Part shown: positions 49,797 to 61,219 of the stretch, in pieces
How positions within the stretch are numbered: the first letter of the stretch is position 1
Layout: the number at the start of each line of letters is the position of its first letter
Assembly: GCF_001039355.2 (NCBI RefSeq)
Contig: NW_019773630.1
Coordinates: 8,517-71,656, forward strand
Origin: Lingula anatina
Taxonomy: Eukaryota; Brachiopoda; Lingulata; Lingulida; Lingulidae
Direction: 5' to 3'
Length of the DNA stretch: 63,140 nt
Position numbers and translations under genes: made by a program
Notes under the pieces: generated by a model
The model's input: only the letters and a program-made list of their open reading frames with translations
Databases searched by the model: none
Told to the model about the DNA's origin: nothing

Positions 49797-51282
49797 CAAA
49801 CGAGACCAGCGCACTGCTATTGAAGCTGCAGTAAATCTTTTGGCGCCGTATTGTCGATAACATATCTTCGAAACAATATAGTTGTGACAGAAAGTGATAC
49901 CCTAGCCTTCAGTGAAAATCGTGGAAAATTTTAAAATCCATGCCTTGTTAGTATGGGGAATTTTTCGTATTTAGTAACAAAAGTTTATTTATGTACACTA
50001 CCCGTGGTTCTAGATTTCGGTATTACCAACTCGATCTTGATTTCATATATAACCCACATCAGCAATACTGACTGTAAAGCTAACACATGAAAAAGTATTG
50101 TGAACCAGTTAGTTTTATAATGCCCTGACACTCAGACAGGGGCGGATCCAGGATTATTTGAAGTGGGGTCCGAAACGACAAACCTCAGATGCGAAGCCGA
50201 CCATCGTCCCTTTCACGTGAGGCTCGGGGCCTGCTCAGGAGCCCCCAATTTTTTTTTTTTTTTTTTTTTTTTTTTGGTGTTTTGGGAGGGCAAACGGCGC
50301 CCTTTGGTACGGTTTAGAACTATGATTCAGTTAGTCAAAAATCTAATTTCAAAAGGGGAAAATTGATGTGATTTTTCGGAAACCGAAAGGGGAGGGGCAG
50401 GACCCCCCCCCCCCCGACCCCCCCACCTCTAAACCCGCAATGCTCAGTGTAATGAACACTCAGCGTTTGCACCAAACGTATTTGCAGGTCACCGCTCACT
50501 ACACCATGGGGAAATGTCATCTTATTTTGCCATCTGATTCGTTCCAAGAATACTGGAATATCTTTTGAGTTGCACTTGCTTTCACAAATAAAAACAAAAG
50601 GCAAAAGCTGAGTACGATTAGCGGTCGTAAATTGCGCCATATTTTTGTTTTGTATTTCGAGTTTTCTCGTGCGAAGCATACGTGAGTGTTCAAAACAGGA
50701 AGTTAAAGCTGGAAATTTTCAGTGTTGGATTAGGTTTCGCTTCGCGTGTGTGAACAACAAGCGAATCGGATTTTTCAGATGGCAGTGTGAACGGAGTATT
50801 AGATATCAAGAAAAACATTTACATAATCATCCTAGTGTTAATTCTACATAAGTTGTAGGTAAAAAAATATCTGGGACTTTTAAATCTCGTATATTAACCG
50901 GCTTTAATAAAATTACATCCGGATCTGTCCATGGCATGTCTGGACCTATTCGTGTGCCAGTAATACCCGCCCTGCTAACGGCGCTGTAATTAGGATTGCG
51001 TGAGAGAGCAGCCTCAACTGTCATAGCCACAACATACATGTACATATTATGCCACAGGTCTAAGAGCGTAAACGGTGAATTCTGTGTCAATTGATATTTT
51101 GTCCTCTTTATTGTCAAACTTTGCCAGTTACAGACACATAGATTCTAATATATTAAATGCAGTAAGGATGAACTTTGCAATGAATGTGTACGTATGCCAT
51201 ACTGATAGTTTTAACAAGGTTGTGAGGTTAAAACATGTATTGTTCGTTCGTCAGAGAAGGATTTTATCAGCTGTGTTATAAT

Positions 51283-52068
51283 AAAGTATTTTCTTCAATC
51301 AACAGCTAAGTACGAAAATTTTTAACCTTCAAAATTTCAATGTCTGTCAGAGCATCTTCATCATTGAATTATGCTATCCAGGGGAATAGCCTCTATTCAG
51401 GAGATATACTTGCCCCCCCCCCCTCCCCTCCGCCAGTTGCCTTAGTAAAAGGGAAAAACAGAGAAGAGACCAAGCTACTGTCCATAACAGTTAAAACTTG
51501 AACAAAACATTACATTGTACTACACTACACGGCGGGGGGAGGGGGGGGACGCTTACAACGGACGTTTAACAAGTACAACATTTTCGGAATGCAGTGGTAA
51601 GTCCCAAAGACCCATTAGACAACAATGAAAAGTGTGGAGTACATGTAGGTCTGAAAAGGAATGCGAATATATGGGTAAATCGGGAAGATCAGTGGCTGGA
51701 AGAATAGTAGAACACCAAAAATCAAGACAACTTGTCAGCATTAAGCCAGCACGGGGACCAATCTGGACACAAAGTACCACATGGTCTCAAAATTGAATAA
51801 ATCAATGTGATTGACAGCGGAAACCATCCACATCAAGAAGACAGGGACCATTCTGAACTGAAATGCTGGTGCCATCCCTGATCTATATCTGCCTTTCCTT
51901 AGCAAAAAGGTATGTGTGTGACTGGGGGGGGGGGCAAGTATATCTCCTGAATAGAGGCTATTCCTCTGAATAACCGCATTCCCTGAGGAAGATGCTCTGA
52001 GAGACATCGCAATATTGGAGGTAAACAATTTCAATATTTAGCTGTGAACTGAAAAAAATTACTTTATT
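51283..52068 (+). mobile_element. Penelope-like element fragment with inverted terminal repeats
   Basis: Left arm 51283-51425 and right arm 51926-52068 are inverted repeats (tattcaggagatatacttgc and its complement). Between them a plus-strand frame at about 51655-51710 reads CEYMGKSGRSVAGRIVEHQK, resembling the GIY-YIG nuclease motif Y-I/V-GxTGRx(3)RxxEH of Penelope-like retroelements. Inverted terminal repeats are also seen in that group. Frames are broken, so it is dead. Unit 2 lacks it. Confidence 0.45.
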
Positions 52069-52454
52069 GATATTGTTTGTTGTTTTCATTTTAGGTTCTC
52101 ATGATGCTCTTGGTCCTCAGGTTGTATTCTTTGAACTATCAAGGTGTAAAAATTAAGCCAGTTCGTCATTAGTTGAAACTTCTTGTGTTCTTAGGCATTT
52201 TTTAGCATTTCTTAACAGTTTTATTTTTAAATAGTTATCGATTACCCCCTTTTATGTCTGTCTGAAGTTGAGTGGTATCTCCTTCGCGACAGTAACCCGA
52301 CAAGTTTTCGTATTAGTCGACACTACTGAAAACACGATGAAGGCGATATTAAAGCTGATTTGTGAGATTGTGTTAGCTGAACCAATCCACCTTCCTCACA
52401 CACATTTATGCAAACTTGCTTCTGGAGAGAATCTATATGGAAAGCACTCGAAGA

Positions 52455-53420
52455 CCCTAGACCTCCGCCAAGGCAACTGAATTCTCATTATTATCAATTA
52501 ATTATGAAAAAAAAACATAGATATAGAGTCAAGTAATTTGATTAATGTATCATTGGCATACCAAGTACAGTAAAACACATACCTTGAGATGTTATGTGAT
52601 CGATCGATTGTAAAACAATAACTGTCATCCCTCGTGAAATATGTCAGAATACCTCGAACGAGGGCGAGACAGGTGCCCGAGAATTATTTCGTGGGAGGAA
52701 GGCGGCGCATTGTATCCCATACAGGAGACTTTGATCGCATTCACAACGAGTTGAGCCAGGCTTTACAAATCCTGGGGACTAAATATGGCGGACGTACATG
52801 AAAGAAAAACCGCCTAATCTTTTAATAGTCTCTCCGCCTCTCACACGCCTCCCCACACGTCGTCCCTGCGGGGGGACAGTCATTAAAATCTCCGCTCCAT
52901 TGGGACGACACATGGGGAGGCGTGTGAGAGGCGGAGAGACTATTAAAAGATTAGGCGGTTTTTCTTTCATGTACGACCGCCATATTTAGTCCCCAGGATT
53001 TGTAAAGCCTGGCTCAACTCGTTGTGAATGCGATCTTTGTCACTGATTGTGCTAGATGATCGAATGCAGTGGGCAGAAGTAGTGCAAAGGGATAGATTGT
53101 TATTTAAATTACGCACGTTGCGTTAATCTCTACTGGGTATTAAAAATATTATGAGAAACCATAGGGGTGGAGCTCATGGCAAAAGGAGACAAGACCGATG
53201 GAGGAAACGATGCTTGTGCAAGGCCGTGTTTCACTGATATACATGTAAATGGGTGGATGGTGATACGGAATACAAACACAATCTAAGAACCCTCAAGCCG
53301 TACTCAAGACAGCCCGTTTCGGACTTTTGCTAAAAATTTCATCAAAATACATTCATAACTTTTTAATTTCGTCTTTTTACAAGCTAGCAAACAAATAAAC
53401 TCCTTGGCCGTGGTAGCAGG
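52455..53420. mobile_element. Dispersed cttggcggagg element, long copy with nested hairpin
   Basis: Inverse orientation to the 45920 copy: it begins agacctccgccaaggcaac and ends ataaactccttggccg. Homologous to 62110-62760, which lacks the nested 303-bp hairpin at 52733-53035. Confidence 0.55.
52733..53035. mobile_element. 303-bp near-perfect hairpin MITE, TTT target duplication
   Basis: The arms (about 52733-52866 and 52905-53035) are almost perfect inverted repeats beginning gatcgcattcacaacgag; only a few bases differ, and a spacer of about 40 bp separates them. TTT flanks both ends (52730-52732 and 53036-53038). The equivalent position in unit 2 (about 62366-62374) is empty. Matching 63-codon frames on both strands are a consequence of the palindrome, not genes. 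Confidence 0.85.
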
Positions 53421-54574
53421 ATTAAAGGTGTCCATTGTAAAGTATCCTCGCGAAAAACTCATACTTAACACGTTTTGCTGGAGTAAACGACTATTTATTC
53501 GACCTAATACCATTTAATCGTTCTTCTCTGACATTCGCCATAACTAATAGTAGGTAAACTAGCTTTGGGAAAATTAAAAACCGGTGCTTAATCATGTCTA
53601 AATTGCGCACGATACAAAACTGTGTCAAGAATGTTTTAAGGTGGCAAGATTTGGAATAGCTCCAAAGGTCAGTTTTTTTCTCTTTTAAAAAGCAATATTT
53701 ATTGCAATTGAAAATTAAAATTACCCTTTTGTTTTAAGCACAATAAGGTGAAGCCAAAGGGTAAAGAAAACGTCTTTGTTTTCATGAACTTTCGGAAGCG
53801 TAAACCGATTCACACAAGATAATCGGCGACCACATGAATAGCGCGTTTTTGTACTTGACAGGTTCATAATGATATACAAGGAAAAATAAATACACCTAAA
53901 ACTCTCTATCCTTCCATGCCGAGAGCCATTTTGTATTCATATGAACTGTTAACATGTAAAAAAATAGGGAATGCAAAATATTCCCGCCTAAACGTTATCC
54001 CCATAACAGCAAAAATAAATAAACAAATAAATAAATAAATAAACTAAAATAAAATAAATAAATAAATAAATAAATAAACAAGAAAAAATAGCTCCAAGAG
54101 TAGATGTCAGATACTAATTCATACTGCCTTTGGAGATTTATTTAAAGAATCTAACCAAAACTACATCAACATTTTTTAAACATGAAACAGATAACAATTT
54201 GAAAGGAAAACGATCAGTAAAGAGAATAACAAATTGTCTGATTATACATGTATAGCAGAATGTCCCTGCATATATGTGTGCGTCCATGTGTTTCTGTGTG
54301 CGCGAGTTCGTGCATTCGAGCGTGCATGTGTGCCTGCTCGCGCTATCTACCATGGTGATCTTAGAACCCGGGTTCACTCAAACTTATTTAAAAACTTTGG
54401 CAGTTTTAGAACCTCTAAGTAAGGAATTGTCTGCGACAGTCCATATGATCTGATTGTGAAACAACACTGTTAAATGCGTTTTCCTTTATAATATTGTGTC
54501 TGAATATATGCACTAGAAAATTTGTCATCAGTGTGCTTCTCTCGTGCCTGCGGTCAACTTATTGGTCGATTCAA

Positions 54575-55602
54575 TCATTCATCCTCGTCCTCATTATCGG
54601 CGTTATCGTCATCATCGTTGTCAGCCACGAATTTTACCAACTTTTGGAGGAGCTGAAATGCCAACAATATTTGGCTTGATAACCGCCTATACAATGTGCA
54701 TAATGCAACTGCAGTTCTTTTATGGAATAAAGAAAATGTTTATCTGGACATTTCTTATCCAAAATCATTACTTGAATAAAGATTGCGGTAATATCCTAAT
54801 CAGTATGCACTTAGAATTAATAATACCGTAATATTAAAATGGTCATATTTAAAATGACATGAAACGAAAAACTCACAGATTGTTGGAGTGATGTTAATTG
54901 TTAAATTTTCACTGCAAGATAATTTCAGAAATAGCAACCAGCATGACTAGATTAAATACAAAAGTAATAGGCTGTTCTTTATGATAACTTTACAGTTTTT
55001 ACAAACAGTAGTAATATGATAACATTTAATCCTTTCGTGAAGAAATGCATTAAAAACCTACATTTATGTTCGGCCTGTGACTTGACAAAGATAGCGTTGA
55101 AGAAGCATCAAATTAGTTCCAACATACTCCTTTTTACAAATGAAATAACGATATGAAATCTCTTACCTCATCGCTGTCTCTCTCTCCTGCTTCCTTGCCA
55201 TCTTCCACCGCAGTGCTATCGCCAAAGCCGCGACGACGACGACGGCGGCGGCGTCGGCGACGGCGACCAAAAATACCTAAAAGTGGAAACAATTTTTTTC
55301 TCTACAGTAACATACACGTGCTCTCTTGCTTTCCCAAAATATCTTCCTGTGTCTTTTATGATGTTTGTCATAGTTCTTTAGTTTCTGAAAGCATTTTTCT
55401 GACAGAACTAGTACCTTTCATGAAGGATGATCATACCCCCCCCCCCCCCTGTACATGGTACTTTATGAAAACTGAAAATAAAAAAAGCAAATTTATATCT
55501 CCTTTTAACCCACAATATCTTATGCTTACCTTCCGATTCATCAAACATCTCCACTAAAAGCATGATGGCCATCAGCACGGCGAACCACTTCAGCTTGTTC
55601 AT
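54575..55602 (-). CDS. Poly-Arg/acidic secreted peptide B (paralogue of A)
   Basis: Three exons on the minus strand: 55530-55602, 55167-55276 and 54575-54652 (stop TGA), with phases (1, then 0) identical to copy A; again exactly 86 residues. It has the same signal-like start MNKLKWFA, then IFG, 12 Arg, GFGDSTAVEDGKEAGERDSDE, LLQKLVKFVADND and an acidic end NEDEDE. The Arg codons are mixed (CGC, CGT, CGA), so the run is not a simple triplet expansion and seems kept at protein level. The ends of the two paralogues are the most conserved: signal peptide, EDGxEAGERDxD, LLQKLVKFV. Both copies lack frame breaks, which for such short spliced genes argues they are functional. Confidence 0.62.
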
Positions 55603-55631
55603 AGTGAGTGTTAGTTTACGGGATAGCAGGA

Positions 55632-55740
55632 ATCTTTTCAACGGCCACGCGCAAACTGGAGGCGAAAACGCCCAAGTCTCAGTTTTGTAGCCCAAGAAAT
55701 GTCAAAGTTCCCAAGGCATGCGCAGTGATTCCATTCTTTG
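55632..55740 (-). promoter_or_regulatory. Conserved 5' region of peptide B
   Basis: Carries the same elements in the same order as copy A: GCATGCGCA (55716-55724), then TACAAAACTGAGA, then a pyrimidine-rich ttttcgcctccag. Conservation at this distance from the ATG suggests promoter or 5' UTR function. Confidence 0.35.
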
Positions 55741-57045
55741 GAATAAAAAATAAAAGATGTTTTACGAAATTGTGATGAAGATATAAGACCTGTCACTTTT
55801 GGTGCAACTTTCAGACAACCTTGGTTAATTATTAATTATTGAAGCTTTGTGCATCGCTTTTAAAAAGTGTGCAAGTAATTTATGCCAACAATGTAAAAAT
55901 GACTTGATAAGATGTGATAAGATTGTTAGATTTGATAATTTGATGCTTTCACTAAAAACACTCCACATAAAACTTGTGTTCATCATTTTAACAGCAACGG
56001 TCTTAGTATCAAAGGGACAGAAATGAAAAATAGTTTCAAACAAAAAATGACATGACATTATTTGCATACAAAAACATTCATTCGACCGTGTATTGCTTGG
56101 TATTTAAATAAAAAAATACGGAATGTATTCTATTGTTAAAATTCTGACACTCTTAGCTTTAACTTACTGCATGTTTACTCCCTGGTTCTCTCTGGGCCAA
56201 TTCACATCATTCACCAGCAGAATTTCAAAGAACTCATTGCAACTGTGAATGTATCGTTTATGTCGTGCGTAGGCGTGGAGAGAGAGAGAGCATATCATCC
56301 TGAAGACTAAAAAAGTCGGGGTGAAGAGTTCGTTTTTCAGGTTCAAGACAGCTGAACTCCTCATTCTGCTTAACAACCACTAAGCATTTCAACGCTTTCT
56401 ACCCAAGTCTCACCTTTAAAGTTCAGAAAATATCTCATATCTGTAGAACCTCCCTTTTTGAACAGAAAGGTTTAGTGTTTAATTCAATTTTTAACAGTCA
56501 AATATAACTTGGAATTGTAGCCCACAGCGGTTATTCTGTCTACTTGAGCTCTGCTATATTAATTGCGGAGGTCGAACGTAATTGTTGTTTCTTTTTATCA
56601 TGCACTATTCGCACAATTTTTATCATGCATATTTACGTATCTGACCACATTACAAACACAAAATACACTATAAGAGTGTGGATTTAACAGTGCCCAAAGC
56701 ACAGGAACCGTGCATTACTGTGTCACCGTGTAACACGAAATGAGATGCTTTACCTTAGTTAAACAGTGATGGGCGCCACTATTAACAACACCATGGAAAA
56801 TAGTCAAATACCTCATGTGACCGATCTAAAAAAAGACTTGTGTGCAAAGTACATTCTTTCACCGAAAAAAATTATCCAGAAACGTTTTTTTTTTCTTTTG
56901 TGTGTATACATATAACAGCCATGGGGGTTTGGTCAACAAAATAGCAGAAATAATTTATGGTTTAAAGGTAGAAATTATCAGCATTCTGATTCATTCGACC
57001 AGAAACAGTGAAGTTAGACGGTAATCCAAAAGTAATAATATGACA

Positions 57046-57082
<37 letters not shown>

Positions 57083-57439
57083 AAACAAAAGCATTCATTG
57101 GACCATATATTGTTTGACACTTGAATGACAAAAATCTTTGAGAGTAAACAAAAATAATACTTCACGTGCCGAAAACTGGCCCATCATTGAGCATTCATTC
57201 TGCAACCAAAGCCATGCTTGTGCCTTTTTCTACGACCTCAGCGATGTCAGTTTCATGGTCGAACAACGGACGCAGAAGGGACGCCCTCCAGTGTAAAGAG
57301 GGTTTGTTTAATTCATACACTGGTACATTATACATGTACAACTGTATGTCAGTTTAAGTACTATCAATACGAGCAGACATTGAGAGTTATTACTGCAACT
57401 TTGCTGTGTTCGTTGACAAGTGAAATCTAACGGATCTAA

Positions 57440-57690
57440 TACCAGGCCTGCCGCAAACTCTCTTGCAAAATTGCTGTAAATTTGCCAGAACAGAGATACT
57501 TTCTTGCAAAATACCAGTTAAATTAAGATGTTTTTGGAAATTTGCTAGAATATAAAAACTTTCTTCTTGCAAATCTGCTTCAAACTAACGATGCTCTTGC
57601 AAATCTGCTGTAAATTAGATGAAATACAAAATTTTCCTGCAAAATGGTTGCCACAAACTTTTAGACTTTAAGTTTGCAGCAAATTGCTGC
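57440..57690. repeat. Degenerate tandem repeat
   Basis: Five or six imperfect units built on cttgcaaatytgctgtaaat with variable tails (atactttcttgc), in unit 2 only. No coding sense. Confidence 0.5.
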
Positions 57691-58739
57691 AATCTTTTCA
57701 TTTTTCTAATGGTATAAAGTTATGTGTGCGTCTCAAGATAGAGAGAGAGACAAGGAGAATGAGAGAAAAAATATTGTCTGGAGAAGTTTGTAAGTCGGGA
57801 TGAAGTTCTAGACTATCAAGCTGTTTATTCTAAACCACTAAACATTTAAACAAGTTCTGAAAAAGTCTCGCGTTTCAGCCAAATTCGCCTCCTTTAAACT
57901 TTTGCCTAAATCAGAACAGCTCATTGTTCTTATATACTGGGGGTTCAATATACCCATTTTGAATGCAAAGAATCTTCGTCAAATTATGTTACACTTTCAA
58001 GGGCGCCTGGTAGTGCATTTTTTTTTGTCCCCAAGGTGGTTGCTGTGTACATGTCCTGTCAACTATCAGTTGGTTGTGTACAAAAGCTCTCATGCATTCA
58101 TTATTCCCATTTTCGAGATAATGAAAAATCGAGGTGCTAGACTTAAATTTAGGTGCCTATTCTCCTTTCCGGACTTACGTTGTTTCAAAAATGCTCTTTT
58201 CAGTGGGACCTGTCACCACTTTTTTGTATCATAGATATCTCTTACCAGTACAACAGCCACGCTTTTCAATCTCCTTGTCAAATGATGACAATATCAGATT
58301 ATTAGGTTTTAGTGTCGTAAATGACAACATAAAGCCTGTATTCAAGCGTTCCCCTCCAGCACTGCAAACAGAGACCAGTGCAATAAATCTTTTCACACTG
58401 TATTGTCAAGTACCTACACGGTAGTTATCTTCAAAACAATTTAGTAGTATTATTTTCATGCACACCATGTCGCACCAGGACAGATATATAATGTCTACTC
58501 TAAGTCACACAGACGACTCTTGCAATATGATGTATTGTTAAAGACTAATAATTCTACAAAATTCACTAAGTAGATACCAGTAGGTACACCAATATGGACG
58601 TTCTTTGAGTCAATATAAATACCAACCTATCACAGGGAATTCCCTCGAAAATGCACAAATGATTCACATTTAACGGATCAAATTTAACGTTCCCTGCGGA
58701 AAATGCAACGATATTGTGGTTGGTATTTGTCACGGTATC

Positions 58740-59509
58740 AGGACAATTCCCCCCCGGACTATTCCCCCCGGACAATTCCCCCCTGAAGAATATATATTTA
58801 TATACAAATATAAAGTAAAGAGTACCAAGTTCAAATCTTTTCATCCATTTTATGGATATTTCTTAGTTTGATGTTGCAACTCGAGGATAGATAATATCAA
58901 TTTTATAAAACAAAATATTTTTGTGGAGTTCAAGTACATACGATTTTGGAGATAGAAGTACACAACATTTTATTAAAAATCTGATCAAAGTATATCTCCA
59001 GGTAAAGGAGGGGTAAACAGATGATCTCACTCATCCAGGTAACCCTTTGATGAATTAACTGTTACTTTTAATTGCTTTATTACTCCCCCCTTGATTGAAT
59101 AAGTCTTGAGTCAAGGTGCATCTCACATATTTAACTGTGGGGTAAACAGATTTTCTCACCTGTCCAGGTATCCCTTTGACTATTTGTCACTTTTAATTGC
59201 TTGACTGCTACCCACCACCCACCACACTAAAATATTTATAAAATTTAGGTGGTTATACTTTGATTAGATATTTAATACATCTTCCTGTACTTGTACTCAA
59301 TGAAAAAGGAATTTGTTATAATATATATATATTTTTTTCATGATGAAGTTGTATTATTACACAAAAATATTTAAAAAATGGATGAAATGTTTTAAACTTT
59401 AGACTTTCTTCTCTATATTTGTAAATAAATATATTTCTTGGGGGGGGGGGGGATTGTCCGGGGGGAATTGTCCTGGGGGAATAGTCCGGGGGGGGGATTG
59501 TCCGGGGGG
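58740..59509. mobile_element. GC-rich inverted-repeat element, unit 2 only
   Basis: It starts aggacaattcccccccggac and ends ccggggggaattgtcct; each end carries several short GGACAATTCCCCCC-type repeats. The interior is AT-rich with an internal direct repeat (aggtaaccctttga, aggtatccctttga). About 770 bp; no coding frame. Unit 1 has no counterpart. Confidence 0.6.
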
Positions 59510-60235
59510 AATTGTCCTAGAATAATTTGTCACATTTGTCACAAGTTCTTTTCAATACTCCATCTCAATATATAGGTCCATTTGAAGAAAACAGAAAAGT
59601 GAAAAATGAAGTTATAGTTTTATTGCGTATTCTCCTTTTTTTAAATCCCTGATGATAAAATTTTTAAATTCGCGTCTTGCTAGTATGGGGAATGTTTTTA
59701 AAAATATCTATTAAAGAAGGTTTCAGGTGTTTTAGTAAAAAGAAAAACAACTCTTTTTGGGTAATATTTGCACGTTATTAATACCAACATGAATTGGACT
59801 GCGCTAAAGGGGTACAACGAGATGTACGTCTATTTTTCTGACACAATTTATCTTGAACCCCAAGCAGGCCTATTATATACTTTTATCACAACGTCTGGTT
59901 ACGGAGGTGTTGCAAATTACAGTATGCTTTCCAATAATAATATGCAGTTTGCCGTGTTTCGTGTAAAATATTTAACTGTGCCCTTTCACCATATCGTCTA
60001 GCTTATCATAGATGTAACTGAATTGAAGATTTTATCAATGGCTAATATATTACATCAAAACATTAAAACATCAAACAACTAAAAATGATGACTTCACCAA
60101 AAGGCAGACGAAGGTTATTTTAATTAAAAATGGCAACACCGCGATATATAGTTATGTATTCTAATATAAAGACATTCTGTGAGGCGTGAGGCATCATTCT
60201 CGCTTCCTGACAAGTTGTAGAATTTCTACATGTAC

Positions 60236-60910
60236 TTAAAGCAATAATAACTCTTCCTTTGAGATTCAAAATTCCGCAAGAAATACATTGTAAACAACGC
60301 ATGGAAATATATTCTATTGCATTTAACACTAAAACGGCCGTTATTGTAGTAAAACTAAAATCTGTGCTTGTCAGTAGGGCTTTCGATGCCTTTCTTCTCG
60401 GTCGTTAAGGCATCCGTTGCCAATGACGTTAGGGTGTCACGCGGATTCTCGCGTTCATACGAGACCAAAATAACTTCTGGCGCCAAACGCCTGATGTAAT
60501 ACGCAGACGTAAGTTGTGAGTTTTTGTACAGTGCGTCGGATAACGAAAAGCCCAGAATAGCACACATTGTAGATATAAATGCATTTTGAGCAATAAGACG
60601 AATATATCTTATGAATCTTATATTATTGTAATTTAATGTTGTTGTTGTCTACTTTTCCCGCGGTTTTAAGTAGGTCACCAGAAACTATTGCTCGATATCG
60701 CGTGACTATGCAATGTCAGAGAGGGCTCCGTCAGTTAAAATCTATTAGGAGATTTTAACAAAAAACCAAACGTTTAGGAAAAAAGCCCTGGACTAACTTT
60801 GAATGCAGGAATGGGATCGCTGACCCTTGGTAAGTACCTGTACGAGAAAATTGCCGTTTACTCCAGGAAATCCAATTTTTGGCCAAAAGGAAGAGTTATT
60901 ATGACTTTAA
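60236..60910. mobile_element. TTAAAG-ended inverted-repeat element, long copy
   Basis: The ends are ttaaagcaataataactctt and aagagttattatgactttaa. Right-hand interior segments (gttaaaatctattaggagat, caaaaaaccaaacgttt, ccaggaaatccaatttttgg) are reverse complements of the 26265-26610 copy. A minus-strand frame of 70 codons inside it (60355-60567) has no recognised similarity. Confidence 0.6.
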
Positions 60911-61060
60911 TAAGTAAAAATTAACTATATAGATTGAACTTAAGTTTAAAATTTAGTCTATCTATTATTTATTCATTTTTTTTGCGCGAGAAAATATCAA
61001 TTTATTACTTCAGTTATTTTTTAAGTTGCTAGACTGATGTTACTAAAGTTCCACTTTGAC

Positions 61061-61210
61061 CAGGGGCGGATCCAGGATTAGTTAAAAGGGGGGTCCGCGG
61101 ATGCGAAACTGACCCTTCAAACCCCCCCCCCCCCTTTGGCGTGGGGTTCGAGGGCCTGCTGAAAGGGGGGGGTCTGCGAAAATTTTTGGTATTTTAGAGG
61201 GCGAACGGTG
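61061..61210. mobile_element. Repeat starting CAGGGGCGGATCCAGG
   Basis: Begins caggggcggatccagg, a start common to short dispersed animal repeats, and contains poly-C/poly-G tracts. A diverged copy lies at 50137-50330 at the matching place in unit 1, so this insertion predates the segmental duplication. Confidence 0.45.
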
Positions 61211-61219
61211 CCATTTGGT

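Larger units (their letters stand above)
45060..53790. repeat. Tandem segmental duplication, unit 1
   Basis: Colinear with 54130-63140. Paired landmarks: peptide exon 3 (45460 and 54575), peptide exon 1 (46745 and 55602), tctctctgggccaattyaca (46973 and 56190), ggtagaaattatcagcattc (48461 and 56967), ggttgctgtgtacatg (49106 and 58037), attaggttttrgtgtcgtaa (49728 and 58300), caggggcggatccagg (50137 and 61061), gattgtgttagctgaaccaa (52366 and 62020). Spacing shifts where one unit has an insertion the other lacks. Confidence 0.85.

Noticed and set aside
52779-52989. Mirror-image 63-codon frames on both strands (MKEKPPNLL...)
   Set aside because: They are the two arms of the hairpin MITE read from each side, not genes.
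57170-57300. Plus-strand CNQSHACAFFYDLS stretch resembling a PAN/apple module
   Set aside because: Only one short Cys-containing segment, with no flanking domain sequence and a stop soon after; similarity too weak.
59768-60001. 78-codon plus-strand frame in unit 2
   Set aside because: No similarity, no splice context, and no counterpart in unit 1; probably chance in AT-rich DNA.
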